This document shows positions 34,665 through 43,046 of a DNA stretch of 64,000 nt, in pieces (the first letter of the stretch is position 1; every line of letters starts with the position of its first letter). The notes under the pieces were generated by a model. That model did not search any database. It was not told where the DNA came from and saw only the letters and a program-made list of their open reading frames with translations. Source of the stretch: a bacterium (GTDB lineage Bacteria > Actinomycetota > Acidimicrobiia > Acidimicrobiales > Bin134); contig JAPPAP010000003.1 of NCBI GenBank assembly GCA_026705465.1, positions 1 to 64,000 of the forward strand. The letters run 5' to 3'. A program made the position numbers and the translations under genes.

Positions 34665-36149
34665 TCAGGGGGTGGCATCCCGCATCGGGCCGATAGGCAC
34701 CGTCTCGCCCACTGTTCCCACATCGGGGTCGTAGGCCACGAGCTGGAAGGAGTCGTTGCTGCTGTACTTGCCCGGTCCGAACGACGCGTAGGGCTGGCTG
34801 GCGATCGAGAATTCGCCCGCATTTTCGATCGCTTGGGCAAAGGTCTCGTTGGTCAGATTGGGTCCGGCCGCAGTGGCCAACATCTCGAAGATCTGGAAGA
34901 ACCGGCAGTGACCGAATATGCCGGTGAACCAATCCATGTCGCCCTCTTCCAAATTGGAAGGATTCTTGACCTCGATGTCGGGGTGAGCGGCGTTGAATGC
35001 GTCCAGGCATTCTTTGAACCTCGGATCGCTCTCGAACACCTGGCTATCGGTCATGCTCGTCGCGGAGATCGCACCCCTGGCCGTTTCAGGATCGACATTG
35101 GAGCCGAGGTTGTTGAGGCCGCTGGCGTCGGCTGTCCAGATATCAACGTCGAGGCCGTAGAGGGCGGAGTTCTCGATTGCGGCGGAGGGGTTGCCCACCA
35201 CCAACAAGGTGTCGGCCCCAGCAACCCGGATGCGTTCCGATAGCGCGGCCCACTCTTGATTCTGGGCAACGAGATCAGCCACCGGGGAAGACGTGGCGAC
35301 CACGAGGACTGGTTCGACCCCGAACCCCCGTACCAAGTCGGCCACTTCTTCAAGTTGGGAGGCGGCGGACAGGTCGGCCACCACGGCGATCGAGCGACCT
35401 TGGAGCTCCCCGTCGTCGTTCAACAAGGTGAGCAGGGCTCGGGAGGCAACCTCGCGATCGGCCCGCTCATTGACCCACGGGGCTCGGGCCAATGCCAAGC
35501 GGTCCTGGGTGATAGTCCCGCCGACCAGGATCGTCTCCTGCTGGTCGACGATGCAGACGTTGGCCACTTCGGCCGGTCCTAGGAATCCAAACAGCACGGC
35601 GAACACTTCGTTGTCCTCGGTCAGCCGGAGGCAGGCAGCTTCGGCCTCGGTGGCCAGGACGGGGTTGTACTTGTCAATGACAACCTCGACCCGGCGGCCA
35701 TTGATGCCGCCTCGGTTGTTGATGTCGTCGGCTAGTGCCCGAATCACCAACTCCTGGTCACCCCAGGAAGTTGGGTATCGGCCGATCTCGACGAGGAAGT
35801 CAATGTCGAGATAGGAGACGCCGATGGTGATGGTGTCGGCGGTAACCCCTCGCCAAGTGGCGGTCAGCTCGATCTCGGGCTCCGGCTCAGCCGTGGGTGC
35901 CGGCTGAAACTCGGGCTCCTCTTCCTCGGGGGCCTCGACGGTGGCCTCCGGCTCTTCTGGTTGGGGGGCAGTCTCTTCCGGTTCCGGCTCGGGCTCCGGC
36001 TCGTCGGGAGCCGCGGGGGCCTGAGTGGCCGGTGCCGCCGGTTCTCCGCTGCCAGCGTCGCTGTCGTCATCGTTGCCGCCACATGCGGCGGCGATCATGG
36101 TCAACGCCACGAAAATCACGAAGAGCCACCGCATCTTGAAGGTCTTCAT
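34665..36149 (-). CDS. Branched-chain-type ABC substrate-binding lipoprotein
   Basis: 494 residues. The signal peptide ends in a lipobox ('MIAAACGG'), then a Glu/Pro-rich acidic linker of ~80 residues, then a type I periplasmic-binding fold ('ITIGVSYLDIDFLVEIG', 'RGGINGRRVEVVIDKYNP'). The ATG follows an AGGAGAGG site. It is a paralogue of the binding protein at 55197-56609, sharing the stretch 'TAAGPNLTNETF' near the C-terminus. No permease or ATPase genes lie next to it. It may serve the fused transporter at 56784-62014 or one elsewhere. Confidence 0.88.
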   Translation of the reverse strand: MKTFKMRWLFVIFVALTMIAAACGGNDDDSDAGSGEPAAPATQAPAAPDEPEPEPEPEETAPQPEEPEATVEAPEEEEPEFQPAPTAEPEPEIELTATWRGVTADTITIGVSYLDIDFLVEIGRYPTSWGDQELVIRALADDINNRGGINGRRVEVVIDKYNPVLATEAEAACLRLTEDNEVFAVLFGFLGPAEVANVCIVDQQETILVGGTITQDRLALARAPWVNERADREVASRALLTLLNDDGELQGRSIAVVADLSAASQLEEVADLVRGFGVEPVLVVATSSPVADLVAQNQEWAALSERIRVAGADTLLVVGNPSAAIENSALYGLDVDIWTADASGLNNLGSNVDPETARGAISATSMTDSQVFESDPRFKECLDAFNAAHPDIEVKNPSNLEEGDMDWFTGIFGHCRFFQIFEMLATAAGPNLTNETFAQAIENAGEFSIASQPYASFGPGKYSSNDSFQLVAYDPDVGTVGETVPIGPMRDATP

Positions 36150-36203
36150 GGGTCGTCCTCTCCTTGGAGATCGAGTCGGCCGTTCACCAGACCGGCCACA
36201 GCA

Positions 36204-37046
36204 TCATATTCGCGGCGGGGTAACTGGTCTCCCTAAGCGGGCCACCGGGTATTGCCGCTCGGGGGCGTTGCAGGGCACCCGGCCGGTGGGTGGTCCCTGG
36301 GCGGGATCGCCAGTGAGCAGCTCGGCCCCATCGGGGGCGTACTGGAGGATGTAGGCCTTGCGCACCTCGTTGGTGATGTTGGGGCCGGTGAGGTGGGGAG
36401 TGAGCGAGGAGAACACCACTGCGCCGCCCGCCCGCACTGGCGCCGGCGCCGCGGTCTCACATTGCTCGAAGCACTCGAAGCCCAGCGGATCAACGTAGGT
36501 GTGGGCCAGCGTCCCGTGGAGGTGAACGCCGGGGGCCACCCACGGGCAGCCGTTGTCGACGGTGGTGTCGGTGAGGGACAGCCATACCGTGAGGTATTGC
36601 TGGGGCTCGATGAAGGTGTAGCCGTTGTCCTGGTGCCAGGGGAACCGGCGGGGCTTTTCTGGCTTCTTGTAGACGGCTTGGTCCCAGTAGAGGTTCACGT
36701 CGGGCCCGACAAGATCGATGCAGACCGCGGCGATACGGGGATCGGCAGCCACTTGGCGCAGCAGGTTGGAGCGGGCCACGAGATGGGGGGTGAAAGTGAT
36801 GGCCCCGGCCTCGGCGATCATCAGCCGCTCGCCCTCGATTTGGCGAAGGCCGGCCTCGGTTTCGGCCTCGATGGCGTCGACTTCTTCGATGACTGCGGCG
36901 ATGGTGTCGGCATCGAGTAGGTCTTCCACCACGAAGAACCCTTGGCGGTTGAACTCCTCGGTTTGCTCGGGGGTGAGGGCGGCGGGCGTCGAAGTGGCTG
37001 GCTGCCAGGCGAAGTCCTGGTTCCAGGGGTGGGGCCGAAAGTTCAT
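36204..37046 (-). CDS. Phytanoyl-CoA dioxygenase-family protein
   Basis: 280 residues of the Fe(II)/2-oxoglutarate-dependent PhyH family. The metal site 'FPWHQDNGYTF' (His-x-Asp) is present, as is the distal His in 'SLTPHLTGPN'. It hydroxylates an unknown small molecule. The neighbouring PhyH gene at 37057 ends 10 bp before its start, so the two form an operon. They are only moderately alike and probably not recent duplicates. Confidence 0.88.
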   Translation of the reverse strand: MNFRPHPWNQDFAWQPATSTPAALTPEQTEEFNRQGFFVVEDLLDADTIAAVIEEVDAIEAETEAGLRQIEGERLMIAEAGAITFTPHLVARSNLLRQVAADPRIAAVCIDLVGPDVNLYWDQAVYKKPEKPRRFPWHQDNGYTFIEPQQYLTVWLSLTDTTVDNGCPWVAPGVHLHGTLAHTYVDPLGFECFEQCETAAPAPVRAGGAVVFSSLTPHLTGPNITNEVRKAYILQYAPDGAELLTGDPAQGPPTGRVPCNAPERQYPVARLGRPVTPPRI

Positions 37047-37056
37047 CGGACTGGGA

Positions 37057-37860
37057 CTAGCCCACCAACTGACTGCTGCGGAGTAGAGGGTCGAAGCGGT
37101 GCATAGGGTTCTTGAAACCGTCGAACTGCTCGAAGCCGAGATCGACGGTATCGGCCGCGCAGCAGTGGTACACCATGGCGGCGCGGATGCCGTCAGAGAT
37201 GTTGTCGGTGGAGCAGTGCATCAGGTGGCTGTCGAACACCAGCAGGTCGCCGGCCTGCATCATCACTGCCTGGCGGTCGGACATGTCGCGGCCGACGATC
37301 TCCATGTACCCGTAGTTGGCTGCGGGCCGGCGGTCGGGGACGTGCTCGTGGACCGGCTCGGCGTGGCTCCCGGGCAGAATGTGCAGGCAGCCGTTCTCCA
37401 GGGTGGCCTCGGTCACGGCAAGCCACAGCCCCACGATGGGCCGGGGCGGATCGAAGGGGAAATAGAAGCTGTCCTGATGCCAAGGCTGGCCCCAAGCACC
37501 GGGGTTCTTGAAGATGAACTGCGACAAGAAGCAGTCAACGTCGGGGCCGATCAGCTGGTTCATTATCCCGGCTATCCGCTCGTCGCGAAGAAACGAGGAG
37601 AAGACGGGGCGGTCGTGGAGGGTGAACACTTTGGAGATGGTGTCTTCGGGGTTGATTCCCGTCAGGCCATCCTGAGCCTCGGGGGCTATGAGCATTCCCT
37701 CTGGGGTGATTCCCGTTTTGTCGGCCTCCCGCACCACACCAACAACGTCTTCAAACATCTTCTCGCCCACATTTGGTAAGGCGAACCCGTCCAAAATGAA
37801 GAACCCCTGGGCGTGGTAGCTGTCGAGAGCTGCGGGAGGCACGTTGGACGTCATTGCCAT
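37057..37860 (-). CDS. Phytanoyl-CoA dioxygenase-family protein
   Basis: 267 residues, the same Fe(II)/2-oxoglutarate family as its neighbour. 'QPWHQDSFYFPF' supplies the His-x-Asp pair, and 'VFDSHLMHCSTDN' the second His. A further ATG two codons in (37854) could be used. It begins right beside the tRNA-Ala gene on the same strand and is probably the first gene of a run with the PhyH at 36204, the binding lipoprotein, the HpcH aldolase and the small protein. Confidence 0.88.
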   Translation of the reverse strand: MAMTSNVPPAALDSYHAQGFFILDGFALPNVGEKMFEDVVGVVREADKTGITPEGMLIAPEAQDGLTGINPEDTISKVFTLHDRPVFSSFLRDERIAGIMNQLIGPDVDCFLSQFIFKNPGAWGQPWHQDSFYFPFDPPRPIVGLWLAVTEATLENGCLHILPGSHAEPVHEHVPDRRPAANYGYMEIVGRDMSDRQAVMMQAGDLLVFDSHLMHCSTDNISDGIRAAMVYHCCAADTVDLGFEQFDGFKNPMHRFDPLLRSSQLVG

Positions 37861-37863
37861 CTG

Positions 37864-37937
37864 TGGAGCTGATGGGACTCGAACCCACGACCCCCTGCTT
37901 GCAAAGCAGGTGCTCTAGCCAGCTGAGCTACAGCCCC
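37864..37937 (-). tRNA. tRNA-Ala (TGC)
   Basis: 74 bases read on the minus strand, starting GGGGCTGTAGCTCAG. The acceptor stem closes, the anticodon stem-loop 'CTGCTTTGCAAGCAG' gives anticodon TGC (Ala), and the T arm reads 'GGTTCGAGTCC'. The CCA end is not encoded. A TACGAT hexamer (37948-37953 on the minus strand) lies 10 bases upstream. Confidence 0.95.
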
Positions 37938-37947
37938 GGACTGTTCA

Positions 37948-37953
37948 ATCGTA
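37948..37953 (-). promoter_or_regulatory. Possible -10 element for tRNA-Ala
   Basis: TACGAT read on the minus strand, 10 bases before the tRNA 5' end. It fits the TAnnnT pattern of housekeeping promoters in high-GC actinobacteria. Similar hexamers lie at 46053-46058 (TATCCT) and 53053-53058 (TACACT) before the other two tRNAs. No clear -35 seen. Confidence 0.4.
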
Positions 37954-38022
37954 CTGGGCGCCTTTCTGAGGGGACGATCCAATACCCCGCCCATTGTGAC
38001 CGGTTGGCGCTGTCGTGGTGGA

Positions 38023-39156
38023 ATGGTCCCGGTGAGAGTCGATCTGAGCGGCGATCAGGAGTTCTTTCAGGAAACTGCCCGGCGATTCATCGAGACCGAG
38101 GTCCCGGTGAGCGTGGTGCGGGAGTGGCACGACCTGCCCGATGGCTGCCCGCAGAGCTGGTGGCAGGCAGCGGCTGAGCTGGGCTGGACCTCGCTGATGG
38201 TTCCCGAGTCGCTGGGCGGAGGCAGCATCTCGGGGCGGCCGATTGTCGACCTCGCCATCGTGGCCGATGAGATGGGCCGGGGCGTGGTGCCGGGGCCATT
38301 CATGCCCACCAACGTGGTGGCCGACACCCTGGGTCGATCGGGAAACTCTGACCAGCAATCGCTGCTCGAGGGGGTCATGGCCGGCGAGGTGATCCTGGCC
38401 TGGGCGTTCTGTGAGCCGGGCGGCGACTGGACTCCCAGCCATGTGGCCGCCACGGCGGCTCCGTCGAACGGCGGCTACGTGCTCACCGGCACCAAGACCG
38501 CGGTGGAGGCCGGGGCGCAGGCCCATCATCTGCTGGTTACTGCCCGGACTCCCGATGGGCTGGCTCAGTTTCTGCTGCCAACCGATATCGCGGGGCTGAC
38601 CGTTACCCCCCAGGAATCGCTGGATCTGGGGCGGCGATTCGCCGAGGTGCGTTTTGACGGCGTGGCCGTCGGCTCCGAATCCCTGGTGGGAGCGCCGGGT
38701 GCGGCTGCCGAGGCCGACGTTGAGCGCCAACGGCAGGTAATGGTGTTGCTCCAGTGTGCCGACAACGCCGGATCGGCGGCCAAGGTGCTGGAGTTCACCG
38801 TGGAGTACGCCTTCGACCGGTACTCGTTTGGGCGGCCTCTGGCGTCCTACCAGGCCCTCAAACACCGCTTTGCTGACATGAAGCTGTGGTCGGAGGCCTC
38901 CCAGGCCGCGGTGGATGGGGCAGCCGATGCCCTGGCCGCCGGCCAGGACGAAGCCCGGATGGTGAGCGTGGCCAAGTCGTATGTGGGCGACCGCTCTGTG
39001 GACCTCATGCAGGACTGCGTGCAGATCCACGGCGGCATCGGGGTCACCTATGAGCACGACCTGCATCTGTACCTGCGCCGGGCCACGGTCAATCGGGGCT
39101 TGTTCGGGACCCCGGCCGATCATCGGGACGCCCTGTCGGAACTGGTCGGGTACTAG
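38023..39156 (+). CDS. Acyl-CoA dehydrogenase-family protein (first of a pair)
   Basis: 377 residues, FAD-dependent acyl-CoA dehydrogenase fold: N-terminal helical domain ('ETARRFIETEVPVSVVREW'), middle beta domain, and C-terminal helical domain with 'YSFGRPLASYQALKHRFADM' and 'QIHGGIGVTYEHDLHLYLRRA'. It lies 20 bp before a second acyl-CoA dehydrogenase. In actinobacteria such pairs often form alpha2beta2 enzymes for steroid or other unusual acyl-CoA substrates. I chose ATG 38023; a GTG at 38032 is an alternative. Confidence 0.88.
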   Translation: MVPVRVDLSGDQEFFQETARRFIETEVPVSVVREWHDLPDGCPQSWWQAAAELGWTSLMVPESLGGGSISGRPIVDLAIVADEMGRGVVPGPFMPTNVVADTLGRSGNSDQQSLLEGVMAGEVILAWAFCEPGGDWTPSHVAATAAPSNGGYVLTGTKTAVEAGAQAHHLLVTARTPDGLAQFLLPTDIAGLTVTPQESLDLGRRFAEVRFDGVAVGSESLVGAPGAAAEADVERQRQVMVLLQCADNAGSAAKVLEFTVEYAFDRYSFGRPLASYQALKHRFADMKLWSEASQAAVDGAADALAAGQDEARMVSVAKSYVGDRSVDLMQDCVQIHGGIGVTYEHDLHLYLRRATVNRGLFGTPADHRDALSELVGY

Positions 39157-39175
39157 CGGGGATAAGGAGAAGACG

Positions 39176-40426
39176 ATGGCCGACTTCGTATACGCCGAAA
39201 CCGATCCCGCCGAGCTGGCTGAGTACCGGGAGCAGGTGGAGACGTGGATGAACGAGAACATGCCTCGGCGCGACCCGGTCAACCCCTGGCATCCCACTCA
39301 GGACGACGATGAGCGGAGCACCCGCAACCGGGAGCTCCAGCGGCGGCTCTCCGACGGGGGATACGCCGCGGTGTGCTATCCCAAGGAGTACGGCGGCCAG
39401 AGCTTGACCATCGCCCACCAGCGGATCATCGACGACGTGAGCATGGACTTCGACATGCCGATCTTGTTCAGCGTGCCCACCCTTTCGATCTGCGGCCCGA
39501 CCATTCTGGAGTGCGGCACCGAGGAGCAAAAGCAGCGCTATATACCGGCCTGGATCCGGGGCGACGAGCTGTGGGTGCAGTTCATGTCCGAGCCCAGCGG
39601 TGGTTCCGATATGGCTGGGGCCTTGACCCGGGCCGACCGGGACGGCGACGAGTTCATCATCAATGGGTCCAAGATCTGGAGCACGTTCGCGCAGCGCTCC
39701 GACTACGCCCTGATGCTGGCCCGGACCAACTGGGAGGTGCCCAAGCACCGGGGCCTCACCATGTTCATCGTGCCCATCCACCATCCGGGCATCGAGATCC
39801 ACCCCATCCAGATGGTGGACGGAACCGAGGAGTTCTGCCAGGAGTACTTCAACGACGTCATCATTCCCGCCGAGAACGTGGTAGGCGAGGTGGACGACGG
39901 GTGGACGGTGGCCAGCCGCCTGCTGTTCCACGAGCGGGCCTCGGTGGGCAACGCCTCTCCCTACACTCAGGGCCGGCATCGGAGTCGGTCGGCTGACGGG
40001 CTGAATGATTTGGCTGCCTTCGCCCGGAATTATGGGGGCAACGTGGGTCGTCAGCGCCAGCGCCTGGGTGAAACAGAGACGTTGAGTCGAGTGGAGGTTT
40101 TGCTGTCCGATCGGGTGGTGAAGGGGATCGAGAGCGGCTATTTCCCGGCGCCGGCCGGATCACTGGTGCGGCTGTTCCATGGCCTGTCCCGGGCCGATCG
40201 AACCACGGTGGCCATGGAACTCCATGGCGATCGGGCCTTGGTGTGGAATCAGGGGGAGGACACCGGCTCTTACGGCGTGGAATACGTCCAGCGCCAGCAA
40301 ACCTGCATCGGTGGGGGCACTACCGAAATGGCTCGCAACATCATCAGCGAGCGCATCCTCGGCATGCCCCGCGAGCCCGCCGCCGACCGCGATCTCCCCT
40401 TCAACCAAGTTCCCCGCAGCGGCTAG
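39176..40426 (+). CDS. Acyl-CoA dehydrogenase-family protein (second of a pair)
   Basis: 416 residues, with ribosome site AAGGAGA before the ATG. Conserved acyl-CoA dehydrogenase segments are 'QFMSEPSGGSDMAG', 'INGSKIWSTFAQRSDYALMLART', 'FNDVIIPAENVVGEVDDGW' and 'QQTCIGGGTTEMARNIISERILGMPRE', the FAD/adenine contact near the C-terminus. With the preceding gene it probably forms a mixed complex; which chain carries the catalytic base needs alignment. The substrate is unknown. Confidence 0.9.
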   Translation: MADFVYAETDPAELAEYREQVETWMNENMPRRDPVNPWHPTQDDDERSTRNRELQRRLSDGGYAAVCYPKEYGGQSLTIAHQRIIDDVSMDFDMPILFSVPTLSICGPTILECGTEEQKQRYIPAWIRGDELWVQFMSEPSGGSDMAGALTRADRDGDEFIINGSKIWSTFAQRSDYALMLARTNWEVPKHRGLTMFIVPIHHPGIEIHPIQMVDGTEEFCQEYFNDVIIPAENVVGEVDDGWTVASRLLFHERASVGNASPYTQGRHRSRSADGLNDLAAFARNYGGNVGRQRQRLGETETLSRVEVLLSDRVVKGIESGYFPAPAGSLVRLFHGLSRADRTTVAMELHGDRALVWNQGEDTGSYGVEYVQRQQTCIGGGTTEMARNIISERILGMPREPAADRDLPFNQVPRSG

Positions 40427-40439
40427 CTGCACGAAAGCC

Positions 40440-41327
40440 CTACGAGGCTAGGGGGCGGCCGAAGGGGAGGGAGTCTTGCCAGGTGCTGAGGAAGCTCTCG
40501 GCTCGGTAGGAGGCGGCCAGGAAGAGACCTTCGGGATGGTCGGCAATCTCCTCGAGTGATGCGGTGATCTTGGCCGCGGCGTCGGCGGCGATGGCTTCGG
40601 GGGTGGGGTCGCCGGTGGGCCACCAGGCGAACAGCGATCCGGCGGTGGCGATGAAGTCGGGAACCACGGTGGTGCCGGCTCGGCCGAGAATGGCCAGCGC
40701 CCGGGCGGTAACCGGGATCGGGCCGTAGGGGACCAGGGTGCCCACTTGGAGCTGTTCGGCCGCGGTGTGGTCGATGGCGCCCATCTTGGAGCCGGCGAAC
40801 AGCACGTCGGCTTGGCCGTTCACTTCCACGATCGTGCCGCCCCGATCCTCAACCGCGCTTGTCAGGGCGTCGCAAATCTGTCCTGAGCCTTCGATGGCCA
40901 CGGTACGGCCGTCCAAACCGCCAGCCGCAAACGCCGCGGCGGCCACCACGCCGACCACGGTCGTTTGGTCAGCTACGTCGCCGATGGTCGCCCGGGGGTC
41001 AGATTCGGCCAGCGATTCCAAAGCGGTTCGGGGCACCCGGGTTCCTGGTTCGGGCAGAAAACGGCCCGCGGCCACCATGGGGGCGATCTCGGCGGTGAAC
41101 TTGGCCACCGCGTCGGCCCGGTCGTCGTCGAGGGCGTTGATTCCCGCTGACGCTCCGCTGCGTTGCATCTCGAAAGTGGCGAAGGCGTAGGTCATCGACC
41201 GGGCCAGGTCGCTGGCGCCGCCGGGCAGGATCTTGCGGGCTGACCGGACGATGCCCACCGACTCGGGCGCGTCGGCCAAGTCGAAGACGATGAAGGCGTC
41301 GACCGTGTCGAGTTTCTCTATGGGCAA
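40440..41327 (-). CDS. Glu/Leu/Phe/Val dehydrogenase-like protein
   Basis: 295 residues from a TTG start at 41327. The motif 'EMQRSGASAGINA' and the Rossmann part ('RTVAIEGSGQICDAL', 'VVEVNGQADVLFAGS') resemble the ELFV amino-acid dehydrogenase family. It is shorter than glutamate dehydrogenase (~420 residues), lacking most of the N-terminal catalytic domain, so it may be a regulatory or degenerate member. The start is set by GGGGAG six bases before the TTG; a longer frame to 41486 would overlap xseB. It lies 50 bp after xseB on the same strand. Confidence 0.65.
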   Translation of the reverse strand: MPIEKLDTVDAFIVFDLADAPESVGIVRSARKILPGGASDLARSMTYAFATFEMQRSGASAGINALDDDRADAVAKFTAEIAPMVAAGRFLPEPGTRVPRTALESLAESDPRATIGDVADQTTVVGVVAAAAFAAGGLDGRTVAIEGSGQICDALTSAVEDRGGTIVEVNGQADVLFAGSKMGAIDHTAAEQLQVGTLVPYGPIPVTARALAILGRAGTTVVPDFIATAGSLFAWWPTGDPTPEAIAADAAAKITASLEEIADHPEGLFLAASYRAESFLSTWQDSLPFGRPLAS

Positions 41328-41377
41328 GAACTGCTCCCCGCTGGGTCTGTTGTCGGCGAAATACCGACTGTGTCGTT

Positions 41378-41620
41378 CTAGTCGTCTGAGGAAGCGTCTT
41401 CCGAGTCGGATGACGAGGACTCGTGGTCCAGTCCAGCCACGATTTCCTTCACCCGCACCTCGGCGTCGTTGATCCGCCCCCGGCACACCCGAATCAGCTC
41501 CGCGGCCCGCTCGACCTTCACCGCCAGCACATCGATGTCGATGTCTTCGGCCTCCAGCTCACCCAATATCTGCTGAAGCTCGCTTAGCGCGTCGGCGTAG
41601 CCGATCTCTTGTGTGCTCAT
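41378..41620 (-). CDS. xseB: Exodeoxyribonuclease VII small subunit
   Basis: 80 residues, typical length. 'GYADALSELQQILGELEAEDIDIDVLAVKVERAAELIRVCRGRI' matches the small helical hairpin of XseB; the C-terminus adds a Ser/Asp-rich tail. It binds XseA in several copies to degrade single-stranded DNA. The ATG at 41620 follows a GAGGAG site; an upstream in-frame ATG (41647) would overlap the xseA stop. Confidence 0.93.
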   Translation of the reverse strand: MSTQEIGYADALSELQQILGELEAEDIDIDVLAVKVERAAELIRVCRGRINDAEVRVKEIVAGLDHESSSSDSEDASSDD

Positions 41621-41633
41621 CGTCTCGTGCTCC

Positions 41634-43046
41634 TCATTGTTCTTCAAACACGGTGCTGTGCAGCTCGCCCTCGGCCAGGGTGGTCACCAGCTCGTCGCCT
41701 GCGGCAACCGCCGATGAATTGCGCACAACTTTGCCGCCGTGACGGGTGATCGACCAACCGCGGGCCAAGATTGCCCGAGGATCGAGCAGGCGAGTCCGGC
41801 CCTCCAGGTTGATCAACTCCTTGGTGGCTGCTCTCGGGATTCGCAGAGCCTGGGCCACCACACCTGACCTCTTCCGCTCCAACGTGCGCCGCCCGTCGAC
41901 AATGGCCGCGTTGGCCCGGTGGCGCATGGTCCCCGCACAGTCGTCCACTCGGCGGGTCTCGCCCCGGGTGCGGGTCTCGGCCAAGTTTCGGATCCGAGCC
42001 GCCCGCCCCTGAAGCCGGCTGCCTGCCTGGTGCAGATGGCCCTCGGCGGCTCTAGCCGTGGTCTGGCTCACCGCTAGAAGTCGCCGGTCGGCATCGTCCA
42101 CCAGTCGTTGGGCCCACTCGGCAATTCCATCCCACGCCACCTCTGTTGCCTGCAAATGGGCCCGAGCCACTCCCACGATGAAAACCGCGGCGGCGGTAGG
42201 CGTCTTCTGGGCTTCATGGGCCACCTCGTCGATGATGGTCCGGTCGATCTCATGGCCCACCCCGGTCACCACCGGCACCGGGGCATTGGCGACGGCCCGG
42301 GCCACGGCCTCGCTGTCGAAGGCCACTAGATCGGTGCGGGCCCCACCGCCTCTCACCACCGCGATCACATCTACCTCGGTTCGTCCAACTGCCCGGATGG
42401 CCGCAGCGATAAGCGGGGGTGCGTCGGCGCCCTGCACGGGGGTGTCGGCCAGCAGCACTTCCCAGGCCAGACCGCTGGCATCCAGCTCGTCGCAGAAGTC
42501 GTGGTGGGCGGCGCTGCCGTTGGATGTCACCAGCCCGATCCGCACCGGCGCCACCGGGAAGGGGATGGCTCGGTTCTTGGCCAACAGCCCCTCGTCGCGC
42601 AGCTTCTCCAACAGCCGCAGCCGCTCGGCCTCCAGCTCGCCCAGCGTGAAGTTGGGGTCGATGCCCGACATGTAGATCTGAAGCCGTCCCCCCGGGGGCC
42701 AGAAGTCCAACTTGCCCTGGATGCGGATCTTCATGCCGTCTTCCATGGCCATGCCGCCGTGGCGGCGCAGCGTGTCCTCCACCCGCTCGCGGTTGAACCG
42801 GAACAGCGCCACCGACACCGACGCCTCGGGCTGCTTGCTGGCGCCGTTGTCGGGGTCGGGCTCGACCAAGTCGAAGTACATGTGGCCGCTGCGGGCCCGG
42901 CTCAGGTTGCGGATCTCGCCCTCCACCCACAGCTCGTCGCCGAAGGCGTCGCTCAACACCTGCTTGATGCGGTCGGTCAGCTCGGCAACGGTGAACGTCA
43001 CAGGTCCGGCGCCAGCCCTCGGATCAGCCGAGTCGAACAGGCTCAC
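41634..43046 (-). CDS. xseA: Exodeoxyribonuclease VII large subunit
   Basis: 470 residues. The N-terminal OB fold 'FTVAELTDRIKQVLSDAFGD' and 'VEGEIRNLSRARSGHMYFDL' is followed by the catalytic domain 'VTSNGSAAHHDFCDEL', 'VRGGGARTDLVAFDSEAVARAV' and 'VVTGVGHEIDRTIIDEVA', then a coiled-coil. Together with XseB it degrades single-stranded DNA. Start and upstream ABC transporter stop overlap by four bases (43043-43046). Confidence 0.95.
   Translation of the reverse strand: MSLFDSADPRAGAGPVTFTVAELTDRIKQVLSDAFGDELWVEGEIRNLSRARSGHMYFDLVEPDPDNGASKQPEASVSVALFRFNRERVEDTLRRHGGMAMEDGMKIRIQGKLDFWPPGGRLQIYMSGIDPNFTLGELEAERLRLLEKLRDEGLLAKNRAIPFPVAPVRIGLVTSNGSAAHHDFCDELDASGLAWEVLLADTPVQGADAPPLIAAAIRAVGRTEVDVIAVVRGGGARTDLVAFDSEAVARAVANAPVPVVTGVGHEIDRTIIDEVAHEAQKTPTAAAVFIVGVARAHLQATEVAWDGIAEWAQRLVDDADRRLLAVSQTTARAAEGHLHQAGSRLQGRAARIRNLAETRTRGETRRVDDCAGTMRHRANAAIVDGRRTLERKRSGVVAQALRIPRAATKELINLEGRTRLLDPRAILARGWSITRHGGKVVRNSSAVAAGDELVTTLAEGELHSTVFEEQ

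Noticed and set aside
40440..41486. Longer 348-residue version of the ELFV-like protein
   Set aside because: It would overlap xseB by over 100 bp; the TTG at 41327 has a proper ribosome site.
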